Positions 42,201 through 57,200 of a DNA stretch of 64,000 nt are shown here, in pieces. Under the pieces are notes generated by a model. It made no database searches. It was not told where the DNA came from and saw only the letters and a program-made list of their open reading frames with translations. The stretch covers positions 12,806,817 through 12,870,816 of the forward strand of contig OX365957.1 of assembly GCA_947247005.1 (NCBI GenBank), read 5' to 3'. Each line of letters starts with the position of its first letter. Within the stretch, counting starts at the first letter, position 1. The position numbers and the translations under genes are program-made. The DNA comes from Spisula solida (lineage: Eukaryota; Mollusca; Bivalvia; Venerida; Mactridae).

Positions 42201-45200
42201 CATCAACATATCATACATTTCCATTTGCAAGTAAATGGCTTGTTTAATGCATGCATGAAGTTTTTCTTATAATACATTTGAACTACTTGTTCATACTAAG
42301 CTTCTATAATGAAGTGTGTACCTTTCTAATTATTATCAATCAATTACGTTACTTTGCAGGTATATGCTACTGTCAAGTCAGTTAACTTTGCTGGACTTGC
42401 TACAAGCGCTACATCAAATGGTGTATACATTTCGTATCTCAGTCAGGGACTTCCTCCTATTAAATATGTTGGCATTTTCGATGCTCATAAAAATGCCATC
42501 GGTGATGTGTAAGTTTTTTGTTAAATAATTTTATATTTTTAACAATATTCAATCTCTTGATTTGACGTAGCTAAATATGTATCTCAAACAGTGGACTAAT
42601 ATGCGTTTACGAAATAAGCCTTTAAACAAGGAATGGCAAACTGTCAATGTAAATAATTTAGTTTTTTGCAGATGACAGCCCTCAGTATTACTAAATTGGA
42701 TATTAGGTACAGTACAGACGAATTGCAAAAATGATTATATTAATCTTACAGAGAAGACATTGGGCATTACCAAATGAATAGTTGGATAAAGCATGACTCG
42801 ATACCCCGACAGTCTGCACAACACTGTCGATGTAATTGCCAACAAGCAACAACGAAGTCCTGGGGTAGCCACATTTCTATATGGCTAAACTCAAACGAAA
42901 GTCATAATGACAACATTTCTTCTTTTATATTGTTCACTATAATTTGTATTATACATACATGAAATAGTAGGTTGGCAGCGCAGGAGCCATAGTACGAACG
43001 GTGTAACATTTCACTGATAATAAAAAGTTTAACAGATAGCCAAACAACACTGCAATACTATGGCATGTGGTTTGTGAAATGTTCCCTGTGTGTGTGATAT
43101 CGAACTGAACCTATTGGTGTTAATAACTTTCAGGCAATACCAGCGTAATAGAAACTCATTAGAGGCTGGTTGGGATACCTCGGGTGACCCATGTCCTGCT
43201 GTCAACTATGAATGGGCAATAGAACGTACAGACGGAGAAATTGTACAAGACTACGTGGATGTTGGTTGTAAGTATGTTGAAAGCATTAATTTAGGTGTTT
43301 TGTATAGCAATGTCAAAATATGTGGTCCCTATGAATTATTGACTAGGTTTGGCCAGTATGTCTACACAGTAACCATAGGCATTCATTATATAGCTCGACA
43401 CACTTGATATTTCCATGATATTTAGTTGAGGTTTGGGATGTACAAATTCACTTTCCAAATTAATTTCAACTATGTGCATTTCAGTATCAGAATATGAAGT
43501 CAATAATGAAGTTGAACTTGAAGAAGGTTCTCGTTACTATAACTTGCTAAGGGTTACCAACGAAATAGGGTTTACATACACATTGAGATCTGATGGTGTC
43601 ACTGTGAATACAAACACTTTGATTCCTGGATATGTATATGATGGTGATGTCACAGGGTATGATTTAACTGTACAACAATCACGATCTTTGGTCACTGCTA
43701 ACTGGGATGGATTTGGATCTCCTAAAGTTGACACTGATATTCAAGATATACTCACAGGTATATATAAATGCTGATGATGATATTTTGTTATAGCGTTAAC
43801 ACCGGTGACGAAAACGTGTGCTATAACAGTTCCCCTAAAACAGATTGTATTGATCTGAATCTAGCCTAACTTTCTTACTAAGTACACTTTATGTCTGTGT
43901 AACGTTGAAGAAGCCTACAGCCGAAGATAATAGTTTCCCACAAACAACTTTTTACCCGAGTGTGCAGCCTGCTTCCTACACAATTGACAAGTCGCATGTA
44001 GCTCAGAAAGTGTATCATGTTCGCTACACAAGAAACAAGTAGCAAGCAGCTGCTTTCTTTTCAATACATAGACTTGTCATTTACATTTTGAAACCTTGAC
44101 CAAACCTGTGTTTTTAAACGACACGGCCAACATGTTACTCCTATATAACATTAAAATTCCGTTTGGGTGCGTTTAATAGTTTGATCTATCACTCATCATA
44201 CGACAATATGTTACTGCCCCAGGTAATGCTGGTGTGGAAGTAGAAACAGAGGCAAATCAAGGCGTTGCTTATTACATGGTTGCCGTCGGAACAGATAGAA
44301 GATTTCCAAAAACAAGAGATAATATCGTACCTTTTACGAACGTTTGGCGAAATACGTCTGTGACATTCATGGACCTTTCCTTGGAACCTGGTCATGCCAT
44401 GTATTATTTTACTGTGAGAGGTTATAGTAAATCGTATTCCTACGCCACGGCGCTCTCGAATGGATTCTATGTCAGCTTTAATGGTGGTGTTTCAAGTATG
44501 TATTGTTTTAATAAATTATAACGTACCAATATCTTTCTTCAGAAATAAGTAGCAATATGTGATGATTGTTGGATTTAAAAGGATGGTTTCAATCAAACTC
44601 AGTAGGCTGATAAGATATGTCCAGAGAAGCGTGGCGTATTGTGTAGCTGATCTGATTCATTTGTGTTGTTTATTTTTATGTCCGCCATTGTAACTTGTAC
44701 TTCTTATATGTGATTGTTTTAGTGTTCTGTTATGTGCCTTCCAAGTTCTGTTGTTTCAACTGAGTGCTGCCTTTACTGTCCGATTGGTCATTACCTTGTC
44801 TTATGCAAACTCTCTGAACGATTGCTCTAACAGTATTTGAATATCTATAGGTGGAACCATAGTAATGCCAGACTATATAGACTCCGATTCACAACTTGAT
44901 ATCAGATGGGAAGGATATACGTCAGAAGTGGAATTATTGGTATATTATGTTGCCGTATCAAGTGCTGTGACAGAGACGTCTGATGATTGTAGAAAATATG
45001 TAAGATTTTTATTAGGTGCTAGCCATAATCATTGCAAGAATTATAAACAGTGAGGTTATAATTACCCAAAACTGTTACTTGACAGAATGCGGTTGTAACA
45101 AACTGAGCAGAAAAATCTGAGGGTCGATAATTTTAAATATAAGTGGACATAAGAAAGTCCAACAATTATAACTTTTTTTCGTTTCCTGTCGTCTTTGTTC

Positions 45201-48200
45201 AGTGGACCAAACATTGCTATAACTAAGTGAAAACTTCTCTAGAACATAAATGATATACTGTAATGCTTAAAGCCTATGTCACACTGAGAATGTTTTGCCT
45301 CGGCTGTGTACTCTCGATGGTCATTAACGAGTTATCTGGATATCGGGAACAGGTCAATCGTGTTCTAGGGGAAGCTTTTGGGAAGTCATGAGACAATTTG
45401 TGATATAGGAAGAAATTGTGATGAATCGTGTGGAATTGGAAGATATCGAGAGAGCATCGCCGATGAGGAATTCCTCAGTTGGACATAATTATGATTTAGC
45501 GCTTTTTGAGCTTCTCATCTGGGGAAAGGAACACAATTATGATGTATTTCAACTAAGTTTTTGAGTTATTTAAGTACATGCGTTCTAATATCTCTTTAAG
45601 CAATTTGATTTGAATGTATTGTCCAACTTAACACTTTTATATGAGTCATTCAAGTACCGAAAATCTCGGGTACAATAACATTCAATAACATACAAACGCA
45701 CAACATGGTAAAATAACGTATGTACACATGTCCGAACTGTTCAGAAATGACCACTGGTTGATATTGTATAATTATGCATGTTTTATTTCTTATAATCAGG
45801 CGGATGGCGGTAGTGCAACTCCTGAAACAATGGTAGAAGTGTTTGATATTTACCCAGTTACCAATGTTGGTGTCAGCACATACGTCAGAGTTGAAGAACT
45901 TGATCTCGAACAAAACAAGACTTACTACGTTTGGGTATTAGGTTGGTACATGCACATATTCTATGGCGCTCGTTTTACAAATATATTATATTGTATGTTA
46001 CATAATATTATTTAAAGTTCAAAATAGCTTCGTATATTGTAAACTCATGTATTTTCGTGGGTACTAAATTTCGTGGATTTTTGTAAAAATGAGATTTTGT
46101 GGGGTTGTAAATTCGTGGATTGTACAACATGGAAGGATAAAACGTTGTTCTGTAATTGAGATGTCGATTGATCGTGGAGATTAAATTATTTAAGTAAAAT
46201 CCAAAAATACAGTATTTTAAGACTACTTGTAGATAACCTACATGTACTAACATAATTATATCTCCCATTTAACGTTCAACGTGCACAAAACCTTGGTTAT
46301 GTCTTTTTCATGACCCTTATTGATGTTGATGGCATCAGTACAATTGGTAGGGTTGTGGAAATAGGAATCATCCATGCTGTACTGAGAGCTCTGTTAAAGT
46401 GTTATCCCCATAGTTCGGTTATTGTATAATTTTTCAGCATTAGACAAAGCTGGTGAATGCAACATGACTTATCACACAATTTCTGTTGATATCACCGAAC
46501 CAGAAACAGGACGAATCACTGGTGGACCCTATTATGACATGGTATGCATGTATATCCACCCTTTACCGGCAATAAATAACATAAATGTCAAGATAAGAAA
46601 TTAGTTCATAAGTTTTCACAGAGGCTATTGAGATGTATTTTACATTTATGAATTCAGTTTCATCAATAATTAATGAATCACATTCACTTGCCAGTTACCA
46701 AACATGTTAATGTATGTATTAATAAAAACATGTACATGTACATGTTTTTGTATATAAATTGAAGATACTGTGGATAAAGATATATACATGTATATATACT
46801 GGCATGGTTATGTGCCTGTGTAATTTTGTATTAGACTAGTTAAGTGGCCAAACCTCAAAAAGGGGCTTAAGAATGGGTGCACCCCTCCCCATGGTAGAAC
46901 ATTTCACAACCTATTTTTTATTGAAGAGGAAGGTCTAAGGAGTTGCAAAACAATAGTTGTGAATCTGAGATCAATGAAGGTTATTATGAAATTAGGCTTT
47001 TTATATGTGTGTTCTAATGTTTCGAGATGCAATCTTACGACTTATTTTTTCCATGTATAGAACAGGACAGCTACCTTTTTATTAAGGAAAAACGATATAC
47101 AGACATTATTATTGTTGAATCATATTACATTATAGTATTCGACCAAAAAGCACCCCTTGGTCACTAGCCTATTTTCTTTTTTTTCAGGATTTAGCCTATA
47201 CAGTATTCCATGATTCCATCACAGTGAAATGGGATGGATTCGTTGATTATGACTCAGGGATAGAAGCTTACAATCTTACACTGAGGTATAAAGGAACATG
47301 TGCCAATGACCTGAAAGGATCTGGTCTAAATAGTGTTGTAATATCAGTGCTGGTGTTCAACAATTACACACAGTATACCTTCACTAACCTTACAATAACT
47401 GTAAGTGGCATATTTCTCTTTCTGACCAAACAAAACTGTCGTGATAGTAAATTAAATACGATTATATATTTTCTGATAGGCCAATTACTGATATATCTTA
47501 GTTGGATTATATTGGGGTAAAAATATAGGGGACATTGTAACAGTTGTAGAATATTACATTGTTGATATAAATGAGTGTATGGAAGTCAACTAACTGTATG
47601 TTCTGTTGCAGAAACGTTGCGGTGGTAATTGTAATTTAATCGATATAAAGAATTTCATACAATATCATTTTGTTAAATAGAATCATATTTCTTTCAACCT
47701 ACATGTATATTGCAGAAATCAACAGTATATTATGCCTCATTGTTGGCAATTAACAGAGCTGGATTAACATTACATGGATCGACTTCTCCTATTGTATTTG
47801 ATGACTCCCTTCCTACTGGTGGTCATGTATCGGAGGGACTACATTTTAGAGAAGATGTAGTGTGGTGGGGGTCAGCAAATCACATGAAGGGTAAGCCTGC
47901 TTCATATGAAACCAAGCGTACTAGTTGTGAATGTGGTGACATAACATTCGTGTTTATCATGTTGGATCGAGAGGGGAACACGTTTCCAGATGCTCTTGGA
48001 AGTTTACTAACATGGTGTTACCTTTTATAACTTGACATGTTTGTAAGGGTTAATGGTCTGATCGGAAGCTCCTTGGCTTCTCAGACCCCTGTTAATGAAT
48101 TATGCTAAGTATAATATTATGCAGTACGGACAACTTTGGCCAATTTCATTGTCTTTAAGTGTAAGCTACTTTGGGTCGTGTGTTTGTTGTAGTCTAATAT

Positions 48201-51200
48201 GTTATTTCTGGCTTCTAAACGCACCGTTTTTGCAGAAATACAGATTCATCGCACACATGTCTGTTGAGAGTATTTAATAAAATCTGCTCTATAATGCTTT
48301 TATTTGCAGGGTCATTGTTACATTATCCAGTTTCTACTAGAGACCCGTGCCCGCCTAGAAGGATTTCAATGCATGACAAGGAGTGGATAGCCCCTAATTT
48401 CACTACAATTACTGATCAAAATGGTCAGGCATGGCATTTAAATATACGAAGTGTAAACGTGAAGTTTGATGATTACCATGATAGCATGACACTGAAAATC
48501 ATGAGAGATTCCAAATCAGATACAGTATATAGCGGTGCCTATATCAGAAATGCTGAACTGCTTGACGGTGGTGTTTATCAGGTAAACATAGAAAAATACA
48601 CTACTACATGTATAGCTCCCGGAGATAACTCTAGCCTTTTCAACAAATAAACATGTAAAATGAAATAGTATATAGATGCTAAATGATTATGCACAAGATT
48701 GAGCAAAAAATGTACATTGGAAATGCATTTAATTGTTATTTGTAAACATCATCCGCGTACTATAGCGGTGTTTATGCCAAACTGGACTATCTAATGGTGG
48801 TGTTTACCAGGTCGATACTACATGCAATGATCATGTTTTTGTTTATGTTGATGATACAATATAACGTGGTTAACGCTTGAAAGCAGAAATTTAAACAAAC
48901 CACCATGTTGAGATTGTCTTATTGCTTCAACATTGTATGTTGTAGTTATCCATTCAATCAGCCGATGATGGTGGAAAGGCAGTTACAGGACTGACATTCT
49001 TTGATGGAGATATTTCAGAGTTTACGATGCACAGTATGGATATCCCTGACGATTGGACAGATCCGTGTATTTGTTGTTATAGTGATGTCATTGTAAGTGT
49101 CGTTCAACCACAAACCTTTACACCAAAATTATGTTAATTATTTCAATATCGCATTTTATGATCATTTAATGTTAACAGGTCTACAGGTGTACATTATATT
49201 ATACAGCACGGAGTTATTGACCTGATTCTGGCTTTTATGCATGGATATATTACAAAGGTATTGCGTTGAATATATTAATTTTCGCCAGAAAATCGTGCAT
49301 TATCAGCCCTAAGCCATACGTTTGTAATTACACTTTTAGCGTTAACTATTTTATTACTTTCTGGTTATGCAATTATTTACGCTGACATAAATATAAACAT
49401 GCACACAGTTGAAATATGATGCAAACAGAAGACAAGAGAGGACAAGTGAGAGTCATATTTATAGTGCACAATATTACTTTATATATTAAGCATAAGCGCA
49501 TTGTATATGTTATACAAGTTAAAATGTCTAAGGGGGGAGTGGCTAAACGGCTGGTCTTTGCTGAAAATTGGTAACTGAACCTTTTTGAAACTATCTAAAA
49601 TATTAATTTATTTAGACGTCCGAGTGTAAATGTGACTGTGCACAGTATCTTGCCCATCAATCCAGTGATACAACTGATTCTACAACAAATCCAACTACAC
49701 CTACTACATCAGCTACAAATGATCCATCATCAAATGATCCCGTGAAAGCAGCTTGTGGACTTCAACTTCATGCAGGTAACATTTATCATACAATCAGAAT
49801 GCGCCGAACCCGTTAACTAATAAGCAAAAATAACATATTTTTATATAACATTTGAGCACCACAACATACGTCATTGTTATGGATAACGAGAAAACTAGAC
49901 TTCGATCATTTACCTTTCGTCTTCTCTTTTCTGATAAATGTATAATGCAATCGAAATATATACTGCTTTTACCACTGATATTAACTGTATGTAATACCGT
50001 TTGAAAGGATCTCAACTGAAATACTTTCCATGCAAAGAGCTCTATAGATCTCTATTTACTTTGCCTATTTTGCTGTCAGCAGGTCTAAATGTTTGGTGTT
50101 TACATTTCAGGACCAACAGCGTATGTCATTACTTGGTGTCGATTCACGGATCCCAGTTCGGAAATGATGTCGGTCACTACAGATCTACAATATGACCCAT
50201 CCGCTGGCTACCATGACTACAGTGTTAACTTTTACAGCACACGGGAAGAAATTGAAGTAAGAGTATCATGCATTGATTGTGAGGGGCAGTATTTAGCGTG
50301 GGTGGTTGCTGCTGCTTTTCTATGTCTTTGAATTGTTTGTGCATTAAATTATGCAAACCTTATTACATATACATTTAATACATATAAATGCTAGCAAATA
50401 AGTTACACATGTATGCTTCCGAAATCTCGTTTCACATTCTTGGAAATAAGACATGCATTAAAGTTATACAGTATACAAGTTTGCGTATTTAATTTGTTTT
50501 TCAATCTCAGCAATACGCTGTATGAACACTAAATTGTAATGCAAAATGACACTCCCCACATAATCAAAATGAATGATGTTTTGCATTAAAATTACAAGTT
50601 AATCCATATTAGATTAGTATTTTAATCTCCGTGCGTGTAGCCGTCGATCCGTGTCAAAATCATGTCCGCTCCATAACTTCTTGATGCCTGTGCCAAATTG
50701 CATGAAACTCGTACCAAATGTGTTAACAAAGTAATAAAGACGACGTGCAGAACCCACAATCCAACCATTTCGGTTTACGGTAAAATTGTCACAGTTCAAT
50801 GTCAAATGTTTGAATCTTACATTTTGTGTCCGCTCCATAACTTTTAAATGTGTTAGGGTTATCACATTGTTTGATCATTTGATATTTAATCAGATTCATT
50901 TCAATGTTCTGTGTTTAAGTGCTGGAATGAGATGTTGCATTTTGTGTTACAGAACACGTATTGTATTAGATCATATGCTGACGGATCTCAAATAGCAGAG
51001 ATGTGTGGAATACCACACCTTAGTTCATCTACAAATCTAGTGCTACATGTATGGAACAAAGACAATTACCTTCCTTCTAATGATTGGAATAACTTATGGG
51101 AAAGCAGTGCATCATTTAAGCAGCTTGTTATGCCTCAAGACCCGTCAGCACTTTGTCGGTATGGGGATGTTTTTCGGGGCGGCAATATTGCCATTGTTAT

Positions 51201-54200
51201 GTATGAAGCGGGAATTGGAACTACTAAACACACGGACGACATTGTCGCATTTACAGAGGTGTGTGTTGACTATTTATTACATCATTTAGTGCCAAATTAT
51301 TTCTTATGTCAGGTGCTGTAATACCTACTAGTTTTGGCTTCTAATCTTTGTAGTACTCCTATAACGTTACATGTGTGTATGCCAATAGCGATGAAGCGAA
51401 TATACGAGTACAACCAACCTCTAAATTTATAATGCATGCTAAATGATAATTCCACCCTTTTAATAATTATTAGTGTATTAATTTACTTATGTCAATCGGC
51501 ATGACCCGCTGATAATCGATATATCAAATGTCATAATAAGGTTAGCTTACCGGATTTATAAATTATCTTGTTTTGGTTTTTTATGTACATGGAACAATAT
51601 TTAACAATGTGCTCTAATACTTCTTTCAAATAAACAAATAAATAAAATATAAAATACATGAAAATATAAATAAAATGAAGTACCTTTGTAGTTATTTCTA
51701 CATTCTATGCTTTTAAGACTGCTTATTTATTATCATGCATGATTACAGGTGTATTCGCCGTGTATACCATGTACCGATCAGTGTTCAAGATATATTTGTG
51801 ACGACAGTTGCTCAACAGCGAGTTACAACTTCGTGCCATTCTCTTTGACGGGCCTTGATCTAAGTGTAGCTACCAACAAATCATTGTACTTATTAGGTAT
51901 GTTCTCAAACAATACATACTATATGTCGCAGATGAATTGAATTTTAAATTGTTGAACTTTAGTTGAAGTATCCACATTTTAAACACATAATGTACTGGTC
52001 TCTAAATAAAGATTGATTTGTATGAAGGCCTACCCAAACACTAATATTTATTTGCACCACAAAATCGTATGTAAATTATACGACGTTTACAGCATACAAC
52101 ATATTTTAAATCATATATAGAGGATCTTGCATGAGTGCTCATTACATACTTTTTATTAGACGTGTGTACAAAATGATATGACACGAGACTTTGCTTTGTT
52201 TTTGTAGACGAGTTTAATAAACTTGTATGTAATAAGCGCGAATGTAAGATTCCATTTATCACATAACCTTAGAAACACTCATTATTGATCAAAAGGATTA
52301 TGTACGCTGCATATGTTTCAGCCAAAATTCAGCGGTACAATGAGCGTGACGTCATGGTGACGTTGATATTATCCTTGGCGGATCAATGCATGGATTGGCT
52401 AACGTCACGTCAAGCTAATTTAAATATTTATTGCACAGTCTGGGAGTGCCGAACGATATTCACGGCACGGTTTTACGGCACTCCTGGACCGCAAGTTATG
52501 TGATAAATTTGAAATTGTATTACTTACAGTGAAAGCCGTTCTCGGTTCAAGAACTGAAGTTATAGAATCGTCCAATGGATTCTATATTGACCTTACACCC
52601 CCTTTCTTTGATGAAGATGTGTTGTTGTATATCGATGTCAATCTTGGAGAATTTAGACCAAGTGAATTCCAGGGTTCTAATTCCACTATCAAGGCAATGT
52701 GGTACTGTTCTGACGACGAAAGTGAAATACAGGTATGTGAATCAACAACAAGTGTCCTTTTCCATAGTTATATGTAACACTAATGAACATATAAAAAACG
52801 ATAATAATTATTTGTTAAATGAATGCGACATAGCTCCAAACATGTTATATCATTTTGATATCCTGCCTTTCCAATCAGTCAAACAAGAGTCGGCAGACTT
52901 GGACTGAGTAACGGAAAGAACATACAACACAAGTACAACACTCAACAGAAACAGTGTACATGCCCTTTTGAAGGAAACGAAGCAGCCTTATGCTGAACAT
53001 TGAAATTGCGCACACAAAATGAACAAAGTTTCCTAAAAAGGCACAATTGGCCAACTAATATTTCAAACAATACACCGAGGACTTTGACATGAACATTTCA
53101 TTTCAAGTAGCTTGTCGTTACGAATGTTTATACCAAATTTATGGTCAATCATATACAAAGTGAAATTATACGATGCTAAGTTAGTCGAAACAGGGTCGTC
53201 TAGATAAGATAGTTATGGCATATCTGTTATCTGTTTGTTTTGTGTACAGGAGTATCAGTGGGCAATCGGATCTTCTGTTGGTGGAACAGACTTACAGGAG
53301 TTCACAAGTACAGGAACCAATATTTCTGGAACAAACAGTAGCCTGGAAGGATTGCTTATACACAACACTACGTACTACATCAGCGTTATATGTCTAAATG
53401 AAGCTGGACTGAAAGCAACATTCAATGCAACAAAGGGTTCGAAATTAACTTCTAATATAAGTCTGACCATAAATTATATGCAATTATTATGCATGTATTT
53501 ATATGCATTTTATTTTGCAAATAATCAAAGTCGTTTTATTTCTAATGAACAGTTTTATTCAATAGATGGTGTGACCAGTTAAACAACGTTATGTATGCTA
53601 TACATCAATACATACGCGATAGCAAACAATTTTTCTGGACAAAATAATTCTAATTTCTCTGAAAACCTTGCAAGACCGAACAATTATTAAACATCATTTA
53701 AACTTTTAATCTTGATATTACATATAATTGTTACATTAAACGCACACGACACTGTCTTGTGACGAAAACTTTAATGTTTGACTATTTTAGATGGTTTTAT
53801 GTTAGATTTATGTTCTATCTGCATACCAAAATATAGCTGCTTGGAGTGTACACAATTACAATATTCATCTTCATACTTCAATCAACTTTGCCACTTGATT
53901 GCTTTAATCCTTAATGCATTCTAATACTTCTCGATCAATTTAGGTGTGACAGTATTGACAGTAGCTCCGGACCCTGACACGTTAGTAGCCAGTGCTGTTA
54001 ATGCTGAACAGTTTGAATATGATATATTCCCTCCGACATCTAAGAAAACAGATGATCCGACAAGTTGTGGTGAAACATGGGAAACAAGTACTGATCCAAA
54101 TGTTGGACGTTATGGTAGGGATTAATACTACTTTTATAACAGTCTTAACAAATTTTTCAGTATGCGATTTGTACTCGTATGTAAACGTTCATCATGCAAT

Positions 54201-57200
54201 AAAAACTATTCAAATTAATGCCCATGTTTGTAAATCCATATGATTCACTTGTAAACGCCCAACATTCATCGTCCAACATACAAACAGAATTAACCTTGCC
54301 TTACTTGATTAGTCTGTGCTGACGTATTGTACATTCTGAGATGGTAAATAACAATTTGGCAGGAAATCCCGTCTTCATATAGTGTTTTATTTCTGCGTCT
54401 TGTAATTTATGAAATATTTAGTATATATACAAAAGCATAGAAGCTGATAAAATGAGTGTGTCTTTCTTCACATTTGTGAAAATGTGTAGTTTGATGTGAT
54501 TATTCAACTTGTAAGCATTGTAATGGTACGTGGCATTTGTTTAGATTTCTGCGTTGGAAGCTCCAAACATGTGATTGATGATGTAGTTCCATGTGTATGG
54601 ATTGCAATTAACACCTCGGGTACAGTTGAAGTCAGATCTGGAAAACTGTGGCTAAACAATGTAGCATTATACAACTTATCAGAACTGCGTGCTTTAAGTG
54701 ATGGCATATTCAGTTACAATAAAAATGACATGCATACCAGTAACAGTTTTCGTATGGAACCCGGAAGAACACTATTCTTATTCATGAAAATCTGCAACAA
54801 AGCAGAAATATGCAGTATCAAACTCTCTAATACACTGCTTATTGGTGGTGATAATACAGTGACTCTTCATTCTGTAAACGGTGCTGCTGCTAGTCTGAAT
54901 ATGAATGAAGAAAGGCGAAAGAAGAGAAGTACAGATGAAGGTCATTTACTTCAAATTGATATACCAGAAGGTAAACAGGACAATCTAGATTTTTCTCAGT
55001 ATTATAATTATATAGTAATGACGATGTGATATATAATACAAGTAACATAGAGACAACAGATGTGTACCCAAATACAGGTGTGAACACCTTTTGTGAATTA
55101 TTGAATACATAAACTACTTTGAAATGGCTGAAACATATTTTGGTAGCACTAATTTATTGTTCAGACACATGTAGTTAGATCATGTTATACACCTGTCCTT
55201 ACCACTCTCTTTCCACATTGTTGGTACATGCAGTCTAAGTATCAATTTACTAATTTATTTAAAGTTTTTTACTGTACCTTGATCAGTCAGAATAAACATT
55301 TCTACATAATAACTGCATACTTCAGATTAGTATTCCTCACTTTTCTGGATATAACTTAGCTATAGTGTTTACCTACCATAAAGTTAGTATTTTTTGTGAC
55401 AGGCATTAAACCTCGACAATATAGAATGCGTATGCATGATATTCTAAGTTAGTTTACATTGTTTTGTGGGCACTAGAGCCAAAGGGTTAGCACATTCCTC
55501 GTAATTGTATTTTTATCATTTTATCCATAGGAATGACTGAAGGTCAAACTATTGCAATTAATGAATTAACTGAAGATGACTATAATGCTGAATATACCTC
55601 ATCTGCCTCTACCGTCTTTACCACATACATCACAAACCCTTCAACCACAAGCAATAACACAGAGAGACGATTGGAAAAAAGGTTTGTCAAAAATCATATC
55701 TCGTTCGAACTATGTCAGATTATTTCGATAATTGCCAAATATTCGCAGAAACATGTAAACGTCGACTTAAATGTCAAGGCCATTATTTAAATTATTTTCA
55801 GATTAATTCGTATAGAATATGCTGTAAATTTGGCGTGTGATTTGTATGGTGTGTCCATTTGTAAAAATTGCCATCTAGATTAAAAGTAAGAGTAACATAG
55901 ATACATCATATTGATACTTGCCATATACTTTTGAATGCAGAATTATATCTTTTGGAGAAGTGTTTACGTTGACCGCTGTTGGTCAAGAAGAATTACCGGG
56001 ATATTTGAAGATAACATATTACCAGACAAATGTTAATGCTACTGGGGATGACTTGATGTCTCTTCTAATACACTGGAATCCGGGTAAGACGTATATCTTA
56101 TGGCTACTATTATTAAGAGTAATCATCTGTTCCATAAACAATCGTATATATTCTCTATGCTGAATTAATTATCTTCATCAAAACATGTAGTTCACTTGCC
56201 TACTATCTGTACAAACACATATAGCAATTTTGGTAGCATTGCCCGTCCGTAAACATGCATGATGGGTTGGTGTTACATCAAGTTAACATGTAAGTAAACT
56301 AATTAGGTACAACTGGACACATGCTCGTTACTAAAACTACCTCGTATATATCACCAAACTATCTCATTCATATATAGAAAGTGAATGTTTGTGCTTGTTT
56401 CAGAACTTGCCCAGTGGCAAATATCGAGCAGAAGCTGTGGAGAGGAAACAAACCACACTGTACACAATGCTACTGAAAGTTTTACAACAGTTGATGTATG
56501 TCTGTTTTATCATTATACAACTTACTGTTTATTGTTTTATTCTGTGAACAGAATACAAATGCACCATAGGACATGGAAGGCAACAATCGACAAACACAGC
56601 TGAGCACGAAATGCACAAAAAAGAACCACCAACAGTAAAAATACACAGTCCGCAAGCATATATCACAATACCCAACACACAATAGAACAAGAAAATGAAA
56701 CTTACCCGCTACGTGCAAGTCCTAATTTCATGTGTCAAAATGTCTTTAAAAGTTTAAAAATTGCTTTAAACGGTATAACTGTACTGTACGATGTGAATAC
56801 CATTAAATTTTGTCACTCTCTCCTATCTAACTAGATCCTAACCGTTCGAAATAATTTTCATAGTTTTTCATAGCTATACGTATGAAACTTGACATGTGTA
56901 TAGAGGGTAATTTAGCTGTATTGTAGGTCGGTGTACTTGTGTATGTTTTTTGTGCAACTTTTGTTGCGATTAGTTTTGCAGCAAGATAAAAATGTAGTTT
57001 AATTATTACTTGTATTGTCATAATAATAAATTTTCTGTTGCCATTTAGTGCACATTCATATGGCATAATTATGACACTGTATTTTCGTTTTGTTACATGA
57101 ATCTAAGCACTGTGTAACACATGTGATGTGTCTTAATTACTTTGTCTAATGTTCTAGGTTTGCAACACAAGAATTGATCCTTCACTTGCAATGGAGGAAA

